NCBI GenBank assembly: GCA_028285445.1
Contig: JANQPQ010000007.1
Span: 1-49,905 of the forward strand
Direction: 5' to 3'
DNA: 49,905 nucleotides
DNA from: Cyclobacteriaceae bacterium
GTDB lineage: Bacteria; Bacteroidota; Bacteroidia; Cytophagales; Cyclobacteriaceae
Positions 17,714 through 25,399 of this stretch are shown in pieces; position 1 is the stretch's first letter, and each line of letters starts with the position of its first letter. The notes beneath the pieces are model-generated. The model was given only the letters and a program-made list of their open reading frames with translations. It made no database searches and had not been told where the DNA came from. The translations under genes and the position numbers were made by a program.

Positions 17714-19306
17714 TTACTTGGTTATATCATATGAGAATACCTGCACGCCCATATTTACCTTTTCCTGCTTGTCGAGGTAGTTCAATCTTCTTGTCTCAAG
17801 CACCTCCACTACCAGCCGATCACCTTTCTGTGCCATTCTTGCCATTTCAGTAAGATTGATCTCTTCCTTACGAAACTCCTTTCTTTCCCTTGGTATTCCG
17901 TTCCGCACTAGTGTAGCTTCCCACTTGGTTACTCTGTACCGCGCATCTCGCGGTAGAAACTCTGCAAAGTCGGGCTCTGCTACTGCCTTTACTTTTAGCC
18001 TTCTGGGGAACTCTCCACCCTTCTTGATATCTAATGCTTTGCCTCGCGTGGTAAGTGCTATTGTTGGCTTAGGAACAGGCTTAATTCTGAAGGATTCCTC
18101 ACCTATAAATGTGCCTTTATTCCTAACCGAAATTGAGAACTTAGTCGAAGTAGGAACTATGGTAATAACTCCTCTTTTGTTGGATGTTATTACTTCACCA
18201 CCCTTTGCACTAAACTTGGGGTCATAGTATGAGCCTAATTCCGGCACCTGCACCGTGATGTTGTTACCACAATTGTAGTATAAGGCTTGAATGGCTGCAG
18301 ACCGAAATTGTAACGTAGGCTTGGCCACTTCATACTCTTCTTCTACATAGAAGGTAGAATCGCCTGAAGGTGTTTTTAGGGTGATAGAGCCTTTCCATAC
18401 TCTCCTCGCCCGGCCTTGTTCATTGAACTTATTGGCACTGGCAATAAATTCTAGGTTGCCAATACCAAATTCTCCCACTTCTACGTCGCCCACATCTGCA
18501 GTCATTTCCGGCTCAGCAGACGAAGAGGAAGCGGCAATAAGCATTTTGGCCCGGTAGGGGGTGCCGGCAGTTACTACTCGAGATTCAGGACTTACAATTG
18601 CCTGCACCCGGTCTACCCTGTATTCTTCCGCTCCAACCTTACTCGCTAACAGGTCTAATGCCTTAGTTTCCACTTTTGCCACTTCCATCTGCATCTGACT
18701 CAAAACGGCCAATGCGGCGACCATCGGAGTATAATAGAAGTTTAGCTGCGCAAAATCTTTATTCTTCTGATCTCCACTTTTGTAATAATCGATTTCGTCA
18801 GCGTCGAGAGCCAAAGGGGAGATGTCTAAATCAGGGTCTAGCCCAGATATTTTCTGAGCATAGTCATTCAAAACCGCCTTAAGTCTATAACCTTTACCCT
18901 GTTTAGACTCTCCGCCTCCTAAAACCAAATTCATTACCTTATCCACTTCCTTAGCTCCCTTGTATTTTCCGGCGTCATCTTTACCGCCAGTGATATTTAC
19001 AATTTCTTCCCTTAGAAGATTGATTTCCTTTTGTACCGCGTCAGTTTCCTGCACCACGATGCGCGCTTTGTCCATTACCGCTTGCGCTTCGTCGCTGTTG
19101 GCTCTTTTCTCCACAGCATCTCTAATGCCATCAAATGTTTTTAGATTATCTCCACGCGTGGAAAGTGTGGAGAACTGCAAACTGTCATCGATAAATAGGA
19201 ATTTATCTAACAGCTTGTCATCGACTTGCAGTGCCAGAAGTGCCGTGAGTACAAGGTACATCATGCCTATCATCTTCTGCCTGGTTGTTTCTTTCGATCC
19301 TGCCAT
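17714..19306 (-). CDS. gldM: Gliding motility / type 9 secretion motor protein GldM
   Basis: GldM forms, with GldL, the proton-driven rotary motor that powers the type 9 secretion system and gliding. The 530 residues begin MAGSKETTRQKMIGMMYLVL, the diagnostic start: Arg9 sits just before the single membrane helix (12-27), as in the residue proposed to pair with GldL Glu49. The large periplasmic part (about 35-530) contains the expected helical D1 region followed by beta-rich domains (EYRVDRVQAIVSPESRVV, YYNCGNNITVQVPELG). Length is close to F. johnsoniae GldM. Unusually, gldL and gldN are not beside it; an ECF sigma gene follows 37 bases on. Confidence 0.93.
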   Translation of the reverse strand: MAGSKETTRQKMIGMMYLVLTALLALQVDDKLLDKFLFIDDSLQFSTLSTRGDNLKTFDGIRDAVEKRANSDEAQAVMDKARIVVQETDAVQKEINLLREEIVNITGGKDDAGKYKGAKEVDKVMNLVLGGGESKQGKGYRLKAVLNDYAQKISGLDPDLDISPLALDADEIDYYKSGDQKNKDFAQLNFYYTPMVAALAVLSQMQMEVAKVETKALDLLASKVGAEEYRVDRVQAIVSPESRVVTAGTPYRAKMLIAASSSSAEPEMTADVGDVEVGEFGIGNLEFIASANKFNEQGRARRVWKGSITLKTPSGDSTFYVEEEYEVAKPTLQFRSAAIQALYYNCGNNITVQVPELGSYYDPKFSAKGGEVITSNKRGVITIVPTSTKFSISVRNKGTFIGEESFRIKPVPKPTIALTTRGKALDIKKGGEFPRRLKVKAVAEPDFAEFLPRDARYRVTKWEATLVRNGIPRERKEFRKEEINLTEMARMAQKGDRLVVEVLETRRLNYLDKQEKVNMGVQVFSYDITK

Positions 19307-19465
19307 GATTTTGTGTTGTTAATTGGATGAATAATAATTGTTAGTCATCTCTATAATGGCGCATAGACCAAAAGGTACACTCGGGTAGATATAATTCTCG
19401 AGGTGGGGAAATTTCCCAGGCTAAATAAACGGCAATAAGATGAAAGGGGTAGCTGGCGCTAGAGC

Positions 19466-19603
19466 TTATTCAGGATCTGCCTGATCCTGTTTGTCTTTGG
19501 TCTTAAGGAAGTCAGTAGTACCGATGCCAATACCAAACGCAAGAATAATCACTACAATGGTGATGAAAATATTTGCTCCGCTTCCGATAATAGCTGCTAA
19601 CAT
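19466..19603 (-). CDS. Small 45-residue membrane protein upstream of gldM
   Basis: An open frame from ATG (19603-19601) to TAA (19468-19466) encodes 45 residues: MLAAIIGSGAN, one hydrophobic helix (about 12-28, IFITIVVIILAFGIGIG), then a hydrophilic tail TTDFLKTKDKQDQADPE. The amphipathic layout, one helix followed by a charged tail, is that of a genuine small membrane protein. It is on the same strand as gldM, 159 bases upstream. It is not GldL, which is about 200 residues with two helices. The function is unknown, and it is too short for firm homology by eye. Confidence 0.5.
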   Translation of the reverse strand: MLAAIIGSGANIFITIVVIILAFGIGIGTTDFLKTKDKQDQADPE

Positions 19604-19732
19604 GCTACGTTGTTTTGTGGTAAGAATCTAAGGCGAATGTAAGCCTAATATTCCAAATATTACAAGGTATGAAGGAGAATAATTACCGGCTTATAATTCA
19701 ATATCTTCTTTTCCCTTTATCCTTTACTTTTA

Positions 19733-19740
19733 TATATTTG
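19733..19740 (+). promoter_or_regulatory. Candidate -7 promoter element of the 87-residue protein gene
   Basis: TATATTTG fits TAnnTTTG and lies 37 bases before the ATG at 19778. The preceding sequence is T/C-rich with no clear TTTG at -33. Confidence 0.4.
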
Positions 19741-19777
19741 GTTAATCTAACTAACTAATAATAGCCGAACCCACACC

Positions 19778-20041
19778 ATGCCCCAAGAAAGCAGGGACCA
19801 TCTACTACAACGTATTCAGTATTTACAAAGATCTCAAGCGCTAAATGATGATAATTACCTGGAGAACAAAAGTCAGTTCGACAAGGTGATAGACAAAATG
19901 CGTGAGATGGTTGAGAATGACCAGATTCAGTCTTACCTGGAAGTTGATTCAACTTATTACTACCTGGTAGAAAAAGTGGGAGAGGAAGGCGAGTTCAATA
20001 TTGAGCAGCACGCAAACGAGATCAAGAATTTCATAGCGTAA
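19778..20041 (+). CDS. Small acidic helical protein of unknown function
   Basis: An 87-residue soluble protein without signal or membrane helix. Sequence such as DHLLQRIQYLQRSQALNDD and KSQFDKVIDKMREMVENDQIQSYLEV predicts mostly alpha helix, with a Tyr-rich turn (STYYYLVEKVGEEGEF). I do not recognise a family. It has a promoter-like element upstream and is convergent with the ECF sigma gene at 20051, nine bases away. The sense-strand frame is favoured over overlapping reverse frames because of its helical, charge-balanced composition. Confidence 0.6.
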   Translation: MPQESRDHLLQRIQYLQRSQALNDDNYLENKSQFDKVIDKMREMVENDQIQSYLEVDSTYYYLVEKVGEEGEFNIEQHANEIKNFIA

Positions 20042-20050
20042 TCTCGAATT

Positions 20051-20728
20051 CTAAATTGCAGCCATTACGTAGTCCGCAATGCGGTTGCATCTCGGGTCCC
20101 TAAATTCATAAAGATCAATGTCGCTGAGGGTATCTTTGAGTAGATCTTTAAGAAATGATTTGGCCCGATAAAGTCTGATTTTCACATTTTCCTCACTGAT
20201 ATCTAGTGCCGCTGCGGTTTCTGTAACACTAATGCCTTCAATTAGCCTCATTACGAACACCGTTCGGTATTTATCGTCAAGACTGTCGATAGCAGATTCT
20301 AGTATTTGCTTAACATTGCCTCTTATGATTTTTTGCTCTTGGCTCAGCTCCATTATGCTCTCCAGCAACTGTTCAGTGGCGCCATCATCCGGGTCATTGT
20401 TTAAAGTGTAGTTAGAATACCTGTTATTTTTCTTCTTTCTAGCAAAAGCCTCATTTATCAAAATGCGTGTAAGCCAGGTGGAGAATTGAGCGCGGCCTTC
20501 AAACTGATCCAAATTCTGAAATGCTTTTATATAAGCCTCCTGCATAATGTCTTCTACATCAGCCTCTTCTCTTATTATGCTGCGGGCAATTTTGTACAGC
20601 CTGCTGTTGTAGCGCCTGATGATCACTTCATACAATTCCTTATCTCCGCCCAATACGGCGTCAATCACTGCTTGGTCTGTAACATCGGCATTTGCTGCCA
20701 TTTCTACCGGAGAACCGTTGACATCCAT
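20051..20728 (-). CDS. Sigma-70 family (ECF) RNA polymerase sigma factor
   Basis: A 225-residue ECF sigma factor. Region 2 (about 35-105) has YEVIIRRYNSRLYKIARSII and the region 2.2-2.4 text EADVEDIMQEAYIKAFQNLDQFEGRAQFSTWLTRILINEAFARKKK. Region 4 (about 145-200) has AIDSLDDKYRTVFVMRLIEGISVTETAAALDISEENVKIRLYRAKSFLK. The C-terminal tail has DLYEFRDPRCNRIADYV, a Cys-bearing extension frequent in this Bacteroidota group. No anti-sigma gene is adjacent. A GTAACTTT element upstream may be an ECF-type promoter. Confidence 0.93.
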   Translation of the reverse strand: MDVNGSPVEMAANADVTDQAVIDAVLGGDKELYEVIIRRYNSRLYKIARSIIREEADVEDIMQEAYIKAFQNLDQFEGRAQFSTWLTRILINEAFARKKKNNRYSNYTLNNDPDDGATEQLLESIMELSQEQKIIRGNVKQILESAIDSLDDKYRTVFVMRLIEGISVTETAAALDISEENVKIRLYRAKSFLKDLLKDTLSDIDLYEFRDPRCNRIADYVMAAI

Positions 20729-20748
20729 TGCTTTTTATTTATTGGATG

Positions 20749-20771
20749 GTGATACCGCAAGAAAGTTACAA
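20749..20771 (-). promoter_or_regulatory. Possible ECF-type promoter upstream of the sigma gene
   Basis: On the minus strand TTGTAACTTTCTTGCGG lies about 30-45 bases before the sigma ATG and resembles the AAC-containing -35 boxes of ECF promoters. No matching -10 box can be fixed, so autoregulation is only a suggestion. The rest of the 20729-20958 gap contains a short hairpin (CCCAAAA/TTTTGGG near 20906-20923 and 20924-20932) before the EF-G gene and nothing else recognisable. Confidence 0.25.
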
Positions 20772-20958
20772 AATCTGTTCATTGGCTTGTTTGTCTGTTG
20801 TACTAAGGGCCCTACACCAGCCAAAGGAGGGCGCGAATTCAAGTTAAATACGGTAGCGTTTAGCTAGTTGCTTTTCTTGCTCCCTTAGATTAAATTTATC
20901 GTTATCCCAAAATTTTTTTGGGGAAGGCAACCCTTAGTTTGAACATTAAAATACTCCT

Positions 20959-23085
20959 ATGAAAGTTTACGATCAGAAGCACATAAAGAACATAGTATTA
21001 CTTGGTAGCGCCAAATCAGGCAAAACCACTTTGGCCGAAACCATGCTGTTCGAGGCTGGTCTTATTAATAGAAGAGGTACGGTTGAAGCTAAGAATACGG
21101 TCTCTGATTACCATGAAATCGAGCATGAAAGGGGGAACTCCGTTTTTGCTACTGCCATGCATACCGAGTGGCGGGATTATAAGATTAACATAATTGATAC
21201 CCCGGGCCTAGATGATTTTCTCGGTGAGATTGTCTCCTCATTAAGGGTTGCTGATACTTCTTTGATGCTAATAAATGCTCAACATGGCGTAGAGGTTGGT
21301 ACGGAGCTAATATGGAATTACGTGGAGCAGTTTGAAAAACCGGTAATATTTGCACTTAATCAGGTTGATCACCCCAAGGCTAACTTCGATCAGTCATTAG
21401 AATCAGTGAAGGAACGATTCGGATCTGCAATTACGCAAATGCAATACCCGGTCAACGCAGGCGAAGGATTTGATTCCATTATCGACCTGCTTAAGATGGT
21501 CATGTATAAATTTCCTGCCGATGGTGGCAAACCAGAGAAGCTGGATATTCCTGATAGTGAGAAGGAAAAGGCTGACAGACTTCATAACGAGCTAGTTGAA
21601 AAGGCTGCTGAGAATGATGAAGAATTGATGGAGCTTTACTTTGAGAAAGGCTCACTTGATGAGGATGAGATGAGAAAAGGACTTAAGATTGGAATGATCA
21701 ATCACCAGGTGATGCCAGTATTTTGCCTTTCAGCGAAAAACAATATGGGTAGCGGCAGGCTGATGGGCTTTATTGATAATGTTGCTCCTAGTGCCAGTGA
21801 GGTAAAACCCGTAGAAACCGAGGAAGGGGAAGAGTTGGTTTTTGATACCACGAAGCCACCTGTTGCGTTCGTTTTTAAAACACACATAGAACCCAATCTG
21901 GGTAAACTGTCTTTTTTCAAAGTACTGTCTGGAGAAGTTACCGCCGGAGCGGATTTGCAAAATAGTACCACTGATGGGACCGAACGGCTCAATCAACTGT
22001 TTATCATGGACGGTAAAACCAGGACATCCGTAGATAAGTTGGTTGCTGGAGATATAGGAGCGACACTAAAACTGAAGGATACTGAGACCAATCACACCTT
22101 ACGAGCAAAGGAAAGGAATGTAACTGTTAAGCCAATTGAGTTCCCTGATCCCAGGATGTATGTAGCTATTAGGGCCCTGAACAAAGCCGATGAGGAGAAG
22201 CTTGGGGAGACGTTAAGCAAGCTAAATCAGGAAGACCCCACATTGCAAATAGAATATTCCCGGGAACTGAAACAACTGATACTGGGCTGCCAGGGTGAGT
22301 TACACCTGGCTATGACGAAATGGATGTTGGAGAATATTTACAAGGTGGAAGTTGACTTTGATTCACCAAGAATATCATATCGGGAAACAATACAAAAAGA
22401 TGCCCTGGCCAGCTACAGGCATAAGAAGCAGTCTGGTGGTGCCGGCCAGTTTGGGGAGGTTTATATGAAGGTTGAGCCCTACGTTGAAGGCGCTCCGGAT
22501 CCTACGGAGTACTCTGTTCGTAAGAAGGAGGAAATAGAACTGGAATGGGGAGGAAAGCTCGTCTTTTATAACTGCATTGTGGGAGGAGTAATAGATCAAC
22601 GCTACATCCCTTCAATATTAAAAGGTGTATTGGAGAAGATGGAAGAAGGACCAATTACCGGCTCCTATGTAAGGGATGTACGAGTATCAGTTTACGATGG
22701 CAAGATGCACCCTGTCGATTCTAATGATATATCTTTCAAGATAGCTGGTCGCATGGCCTTCAAAGATGCCTTCTTACAAGCCAGCCCAAAATTGCTAGAG
22801 CCAGTGAATGAATTGGAAGTAATGGTGCCGGAAGACTTAATGGGCGATGTAATGACTGATTTGCAAACACGGCGTTCAGTCATACTTGGAATGGATACTA
22901 AAGGAAACTACCAGGTTATAAAGGCCAAGACCCCATTGGCTGAGCTTGATCGCTACACTACTACTCTTCGCTCCTTAACTCAGGGTAAGGCCAACTTTAC
23001 CAGTAAGTTTGCCGAATATGCCCCAGTGCCACATGATATTCAACAGGGGCTTGCCTCCGAATATGATGTTGTTGAAGAGGTTTAG
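20959..23085 (+). CDS. Elongation factor G paralogue (EF-G2-like) lacking the catalytic switch II histidine
   Basis: A full-length EF-G-family protein of 708 residues: G domain (1 to about 270), domain II (about 295-380), III (about 395-470), IV (about 475-600) and V (about 605-690). The P-loop GSAKSGKT (16-23) and G5 SAK are present. However, switch II reads DTPGLDD (80-86) where EF-G has DTPGHVD, so the GTP-hydrolysis histidine is Leu84. G4 is NQVD (134-137) instead of NKxD, and switch I has RGNS instead of RGIT. It is monocistronic, away from the str operon, and so is not the housekeeping fusA. A Bacteroides EF-G2 reported to support translation without GTP hydrolysis is the closest known case. 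Confidence 0.92.
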   Translation: MKVYDQKHIKNIVLLGSAKSGKTTLAETMLFEAGLINRRGTVEAKNTVSDYHEIEHERGNSVFATAMHTEWRDYKINIIDTPGLDDFLGEIVSSLRVADTSLMLINAQHGVEVGTELIWNYVEQFEKPVIFALNQVDHPKANFDQSLESVKERFGSAITQMQYPVNAGEGFDSIIDLLKMVMYKFPADGGKPEKLDIPDSEKEKADRLHNELVEKAAENDEELMELYFEKGSLDEDEMRKGLKIGMINHQVMPVFCLSAKNNMGSGRLMGFIDNVAPSASEVKPVETEEGEELVFDTTKPPVAFVFKTHIEPNLGKLSFFKVLSGEVTAGADLQNSTTDGTERLNQLFIMDGKTRTSVDKLVAGDIGATLKLKDTETNHTLRAKERNVTVKPIEFPDPRMYVAIRALNKADEEKLGETLSKLNQEDPTLQIEYSRELKQLILGCQGELHLAMTKWMLENIYKVEVDFDSPRISYRETIQKDALASYRHKKQSGGAGQFGEVYMKVEPYVEGAPDPTEYSVRKKEEIELEWGGKLVFYNCIVGGVIDQRYIPSILKGVLEKMEEGPITGSYVRDVRVSVYDGKMHPVDSNDISFKIAGRMAFKDAFLQASPKLLEPVNELEVMVPEDLMGDVMTDLQTRRSVILGMDTKGNYQVIKAKTPLAELDRYTTTLRSLTQGKANFTSKFAEYAPVPHDIQQGLASEYDVVEEV

Positions 23086-23120
23086 GCTTACAGATTCCTT
23101 CAATTTGTTGGTCTAAAGCG

Positions 23121-23152
23121 ACGAAAAAGAAAAAAAATCATTTTTTTTTCGT
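23121..23152 (+). terminator. A/T-rich hairpin after the EF-G2 gene
   Basis: ACGAAAAA (23121-23128) pairs with TTTTTCGT (23145-23152) and the A/T tracts between extend the stem around a small loop. It begins 36 bases past the stop. The T run lies inside the stem, so it is a weak terminator candidate. Confidence 0.4.
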
Positions 23153-23245
23153 AAAACAATTATTTAAAGTATCTGTGCATAAACGCCTAATTATCAGATA
23201 ATTATTCCCAATTAATTCGGAGGAAAACACAGACCACGTATCACT

Positions 23246-23276
23246 ATACGTATAAACACCTACATTTTATACGTAT
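23246..23276. repeat. Inverted repeat built of two ATACGTAT palindromes
   Basis: ATACGTATAAA (23246-23256) and TTTATACGTAT (23266-23276) are perfect 11-bp complements around a nine-base loop; each arm also contains its own palindrome (ATACGTAT), 23 bases centre to centre. It lies 90 bases upstream of the 92-residue gene. The remainder of 23086-23365 is A/T-rich without coding signal. Confidence 0.55.
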
Positions 23277-23365
23277 TTATACTACCCCCTCAAAAGGCAC
23301 CCTTTTTCATTTGTGCATATTTTACACCTAACGTTCAAAACAAATGAAAACTTTGATTCCGATTT

Positions 23366-23644
23366 ATGGTGGGTGCAAACGCAAGTCTCCGTCAACGGAG
23401 AGAATTCAAAGGTCATTTGGAGGAAATTATTGATAGCAGTTTAGTTTACCCTCAATACTTAAGGTTTCTAAGAACCATTATTGATATCGGTGTAAACAGA
23501 ATGTCAGTAGGCCAGCTAGCCTCTAGAGAATCCAGAGACAAGGCCGAGAACAGTTTGTGTAAGCTGCTAAATGAAATTAATGACGGGCAAGATGCCGATA
23601 TAAGCGTTGATAGGTTGTGTCCAGAAATCTGGCCCTTCTGTTAG
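23366..23644 (+). CDS. Small protein of unknown function
   Basis: A 92-residue soluble protein without signal or membrane segment and of unrecognised family. The sequence is helical and charged (RQRREFKGHLEEIID, YLRFLRTIIDIGVNRMSVGQLASRE), with two Cys near the C-terminus (LCPEIWPFC). The ATG at 23366 is the first start after an in-frame TGA at 23354. Its isolation between a palindromic upstream region and a strong terminator at 23700-23733 argues for a real transcription unit. The function cannot be inferred. Confidence 0.5.
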   Translation: MVGANASLRQRREFKGHLEEIIDSSLVYPQYLRFLRTIIDIGVNRMSVGQLASRESRDKAENSLCKLLNEINDGQDADISVDRLCPEIWPFC

Positions 23645-23699
23645 AATGAAGTAAAATTTCTCATAAAGCACTGCTTTCGTCACTTTGGTTTAGTCGTTC

Positions 23700-23733
23700 G
23701 ATCCCATCCAATTTTGGATGGGATCACTTTTTT
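23700..23733 (+). terminator. Strong rho-independent terminator
   Basis: GATCCCATCCA (23700-23710), loop ATTT, TGGATGGGATC (23715-23725) is a perfect 11-bp stem followed by AC and six T (23728-23733). It ends the transcript of the 92-residue gene. Confidence 0.9.
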
Positions 23734-23824
23734 ATACGAACTTCATTCTTCCCATAAGGAACTCATGTAGATATGCGGCGGCATTCTTTACTTTTATGAT
23801 ATTTAGGAGCTGCTTACCCCCGCT

Positions 23825-24334
23825 ATGGAAAAGCTAAAGCAAAATATCCTTGAACTGGCCGATCGGTATCCTGATCAGGTGAGGATCTATCCACCTGCGG
23901 ATAGCAGAAAGATCGCTTTTGCTGAAACTTATCTGGGCTTCGAGCTTCACCCTTTATTGCAAGAGTTCTATAGATTTTCCAATGGCCTTAGCATTATCGA
24001 CTATTGTGTTTGTGGCGTTTTGGGAAGTAAAGTGATGAACTTGCATGGAGCGAATTTAAGAGGTGGAGTCGAAACTCGTCATGGTAATGTTATGGAGCTA
24101 GTTGGAACCAGTGGTGATGAAAAGTACTGTCAGATAGTGTCTGGTGAAAAGAATGGAGGAATGGTTAGGCAAGAAACTATGATGGGAGATTACCATTACA
24201 TTGCTGATGATCTGGAGAGCTTCTTTGAGCGATTCCTGGCCAAATCAAACATTTTGCTCGAGCACTTTAAGCCAGAAGATATTGTCCTCTATTTTGATGA
24301 CCCCTCGCTACCCGCTGGCATGGATGAATGGTAA
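23825..24334 (+). CDS. SMI1/KNR4 (SUKH)-like protein
   Basis: A 169-residue cytoplasmic protein resembling the SMI1/KNR4 (SUKH) superfamily. The N-terminal part (about 24-60, DSRKIAFAETYLGFELHPLLQEFYRFSNGLSI) matches the family's first helix and the L..FY...NG motif, and the C-terminal part has YHYIADDLESFFERFL. SUKH proteins often serve as immunity proteins against polymorphic toxins, but no toxin gene is adjacent, so an immunity role cannot be claimed. It starts an accessory run of small unknown proteins. Confidence 0.65.
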   Translation: MEKLKQNILELADRYPDQVRIYPPADSRKIAFAETYLGFELHPLLQEFYRFSNGLSIIDYCVCGVLGSKVMNLHGANLRGGVETRHGNVMELVGTSGDEKYCQIVSGEKNGGMVRQETMMGDYHYIADDLESFFERFLAKSNILLEHFKPEDIVLYFDDPSLPAGMDEW

Positions 24335-24414
24335 GCGCTTTGTAACTTGCAATACCACTTTTAGATAAGTTTTTACATTAATAGTAGAATCCTCCAGAAG
24401 CTAGTTATCTATAA

Positions 24415-24813
24415 ATGAAATTTCCCAGCAGTGTAAAGGAGTTTTTTAACAGCAAGGCTTACGTAATAGGATTTATACTAGCACTGGGAATCGGTTTCCT
24501 CCTCGGCGTGGGAGATTTAATTAAGGACTTCCGCAAAGACATGGAAGATTATCCGGCGGTCAAGCATGCGAATTCATATGAAGGTGAGATTGTGGAGTTG
24601 AGAGCAGCTGGAGGAGGTATCTTTATTGACCTTAATGGCGGCGAGAAAATTATGCTGGAATCAGCAAGAAACTACGATTACAACCCAATGTTTTTGTTCC
24701 AGTTCTTAAGGAAGGGTGATGTTATACACAAGCCTGCGCAGTCCGATAGTTTGTTAGTACACCGAAATGGCAAAGTATACTATTTCATCCAAGGAAAAAC
24801 CCTGGGACGTTGA
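24415..24813 (+). CDS. One-span membrane protein of unknown function
   Basis: A 132-residue protein with a cytoplasmic N-terminus, one membrane helix (about 16-32, YVIGFILALGIGFLLGV) and an external domain rich in beta strand (YEGEIVELRAAGGGIFIDLNGGEKIML, then KGDVIHKPAQSDSLLVHRNGKVYYF). The external part looks like a small OB- or SH3-like barrel by its pattern, but I recognise no family. The following secreted-protein gene starts 35 bases after its stop, so the two may be co-transcribed. Confidence 0.65.
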   Translation: MKFPSSVKEFFNSKAYVIGFILALGIGFLLGVGDLIKDFRKDMEDYPAVKHANSYEGEIVELRAAGGGIFIDLNGGEKIMLESARNYDYNPMFLFQFLRKGDVIHKPAQSDSLLVHRNGKVYYFIQGKTLGR

Positions 24814-24848
24814 GAATATGTGGAACTATGTTTTATAATTTGCCGGCA

Positions 24849-25325
24849 ATGAGAACATTCGTAAGCCTCTCAATGACTCTACTGACCTTTGCAACGGCGG
24901 TGTGTCAATCAAATATGAAGCAAAATGAGCTTATTGATGAGATCTATGTCAATGGCGTTGGCCTCGGAGAGGATTTGGAGAAATTCATTGAGAAGTTGGG
25001 AAATCCAGACTCAATAAATAGCATTTATAGTGAAATTGACGGGTTAAACTTGAAGCGCCTCTACTATGGGGGCAGCACCTTTTTCTTTCACCCGGAATAT
25101 GGCTTTTATAGCTTTACAATTGATCAGCCTGGATTCGTTTTGGGTCCTTACGGGATTCGGGTGGGCGATCCAGACTATACATTACAAAAGCATTTTCCCA
25201 ATGCGTATAAACAATTCAAAGAAAGCAGTAGCGGGGTGTTGAGGGTTTACGTTCTGGATGATTCATTGAATTTTGTAATGCGCTATGGAAAAATAAGCGA
25301 GGTCTACATTCACAATCCATCTTAG
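24849..25325 (+). CDS. Secreted protein of unknown function
   Basis: From ATG 24849 the protein has 158 residues with a signal peptide (MRTFVSLSMTLLTFATAVCQ). The mature domain has VNGVGLGEDLEKFIEKLGNPDSINS and IRVGDPDYTLQKHFPNAYKQFKE, a pattern seen in small lipoprotein/SmpA-like beta-lactamase-inhibitor-like folds where a short helix, a G.P turn and strands repeat twice. This resemblance is loose. Starts at 24810 (TTG) and 24828 (ATG) are in frame but would bury the signal. It lies in a series of small plus-strand genes of unknown role. Confidence 0.65.
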   Translation: MRTFVSLSMTLLTFATAVCQSNMKQNELIDEIYVNGVGLGEDLEKFIEKLGNPDSINSIYSEIDGLNLKRLYYGGSTFFFHPEYGFYSFTIDQPGFVLGPYGIRVGDPDYTLQKHFPNAYKQFKESSSGVLRVYVLDDSLNFVMRYGKISEVYIHNPS

Positions 25326-25399
25326 TGGTTATCGATAATGGAAAAGAAGGAGTCGTCTAATTTCCATGAAAAGTATACTCTCCCCACACAAGTCAGCAC

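Noticed and set aside
23825-24334. SUKH-like gene as part of a toxin-immunity system
   Set aside because: No large polymorphic toxin, Rhs/VgrG or nuclease-domain gene lies next to it.
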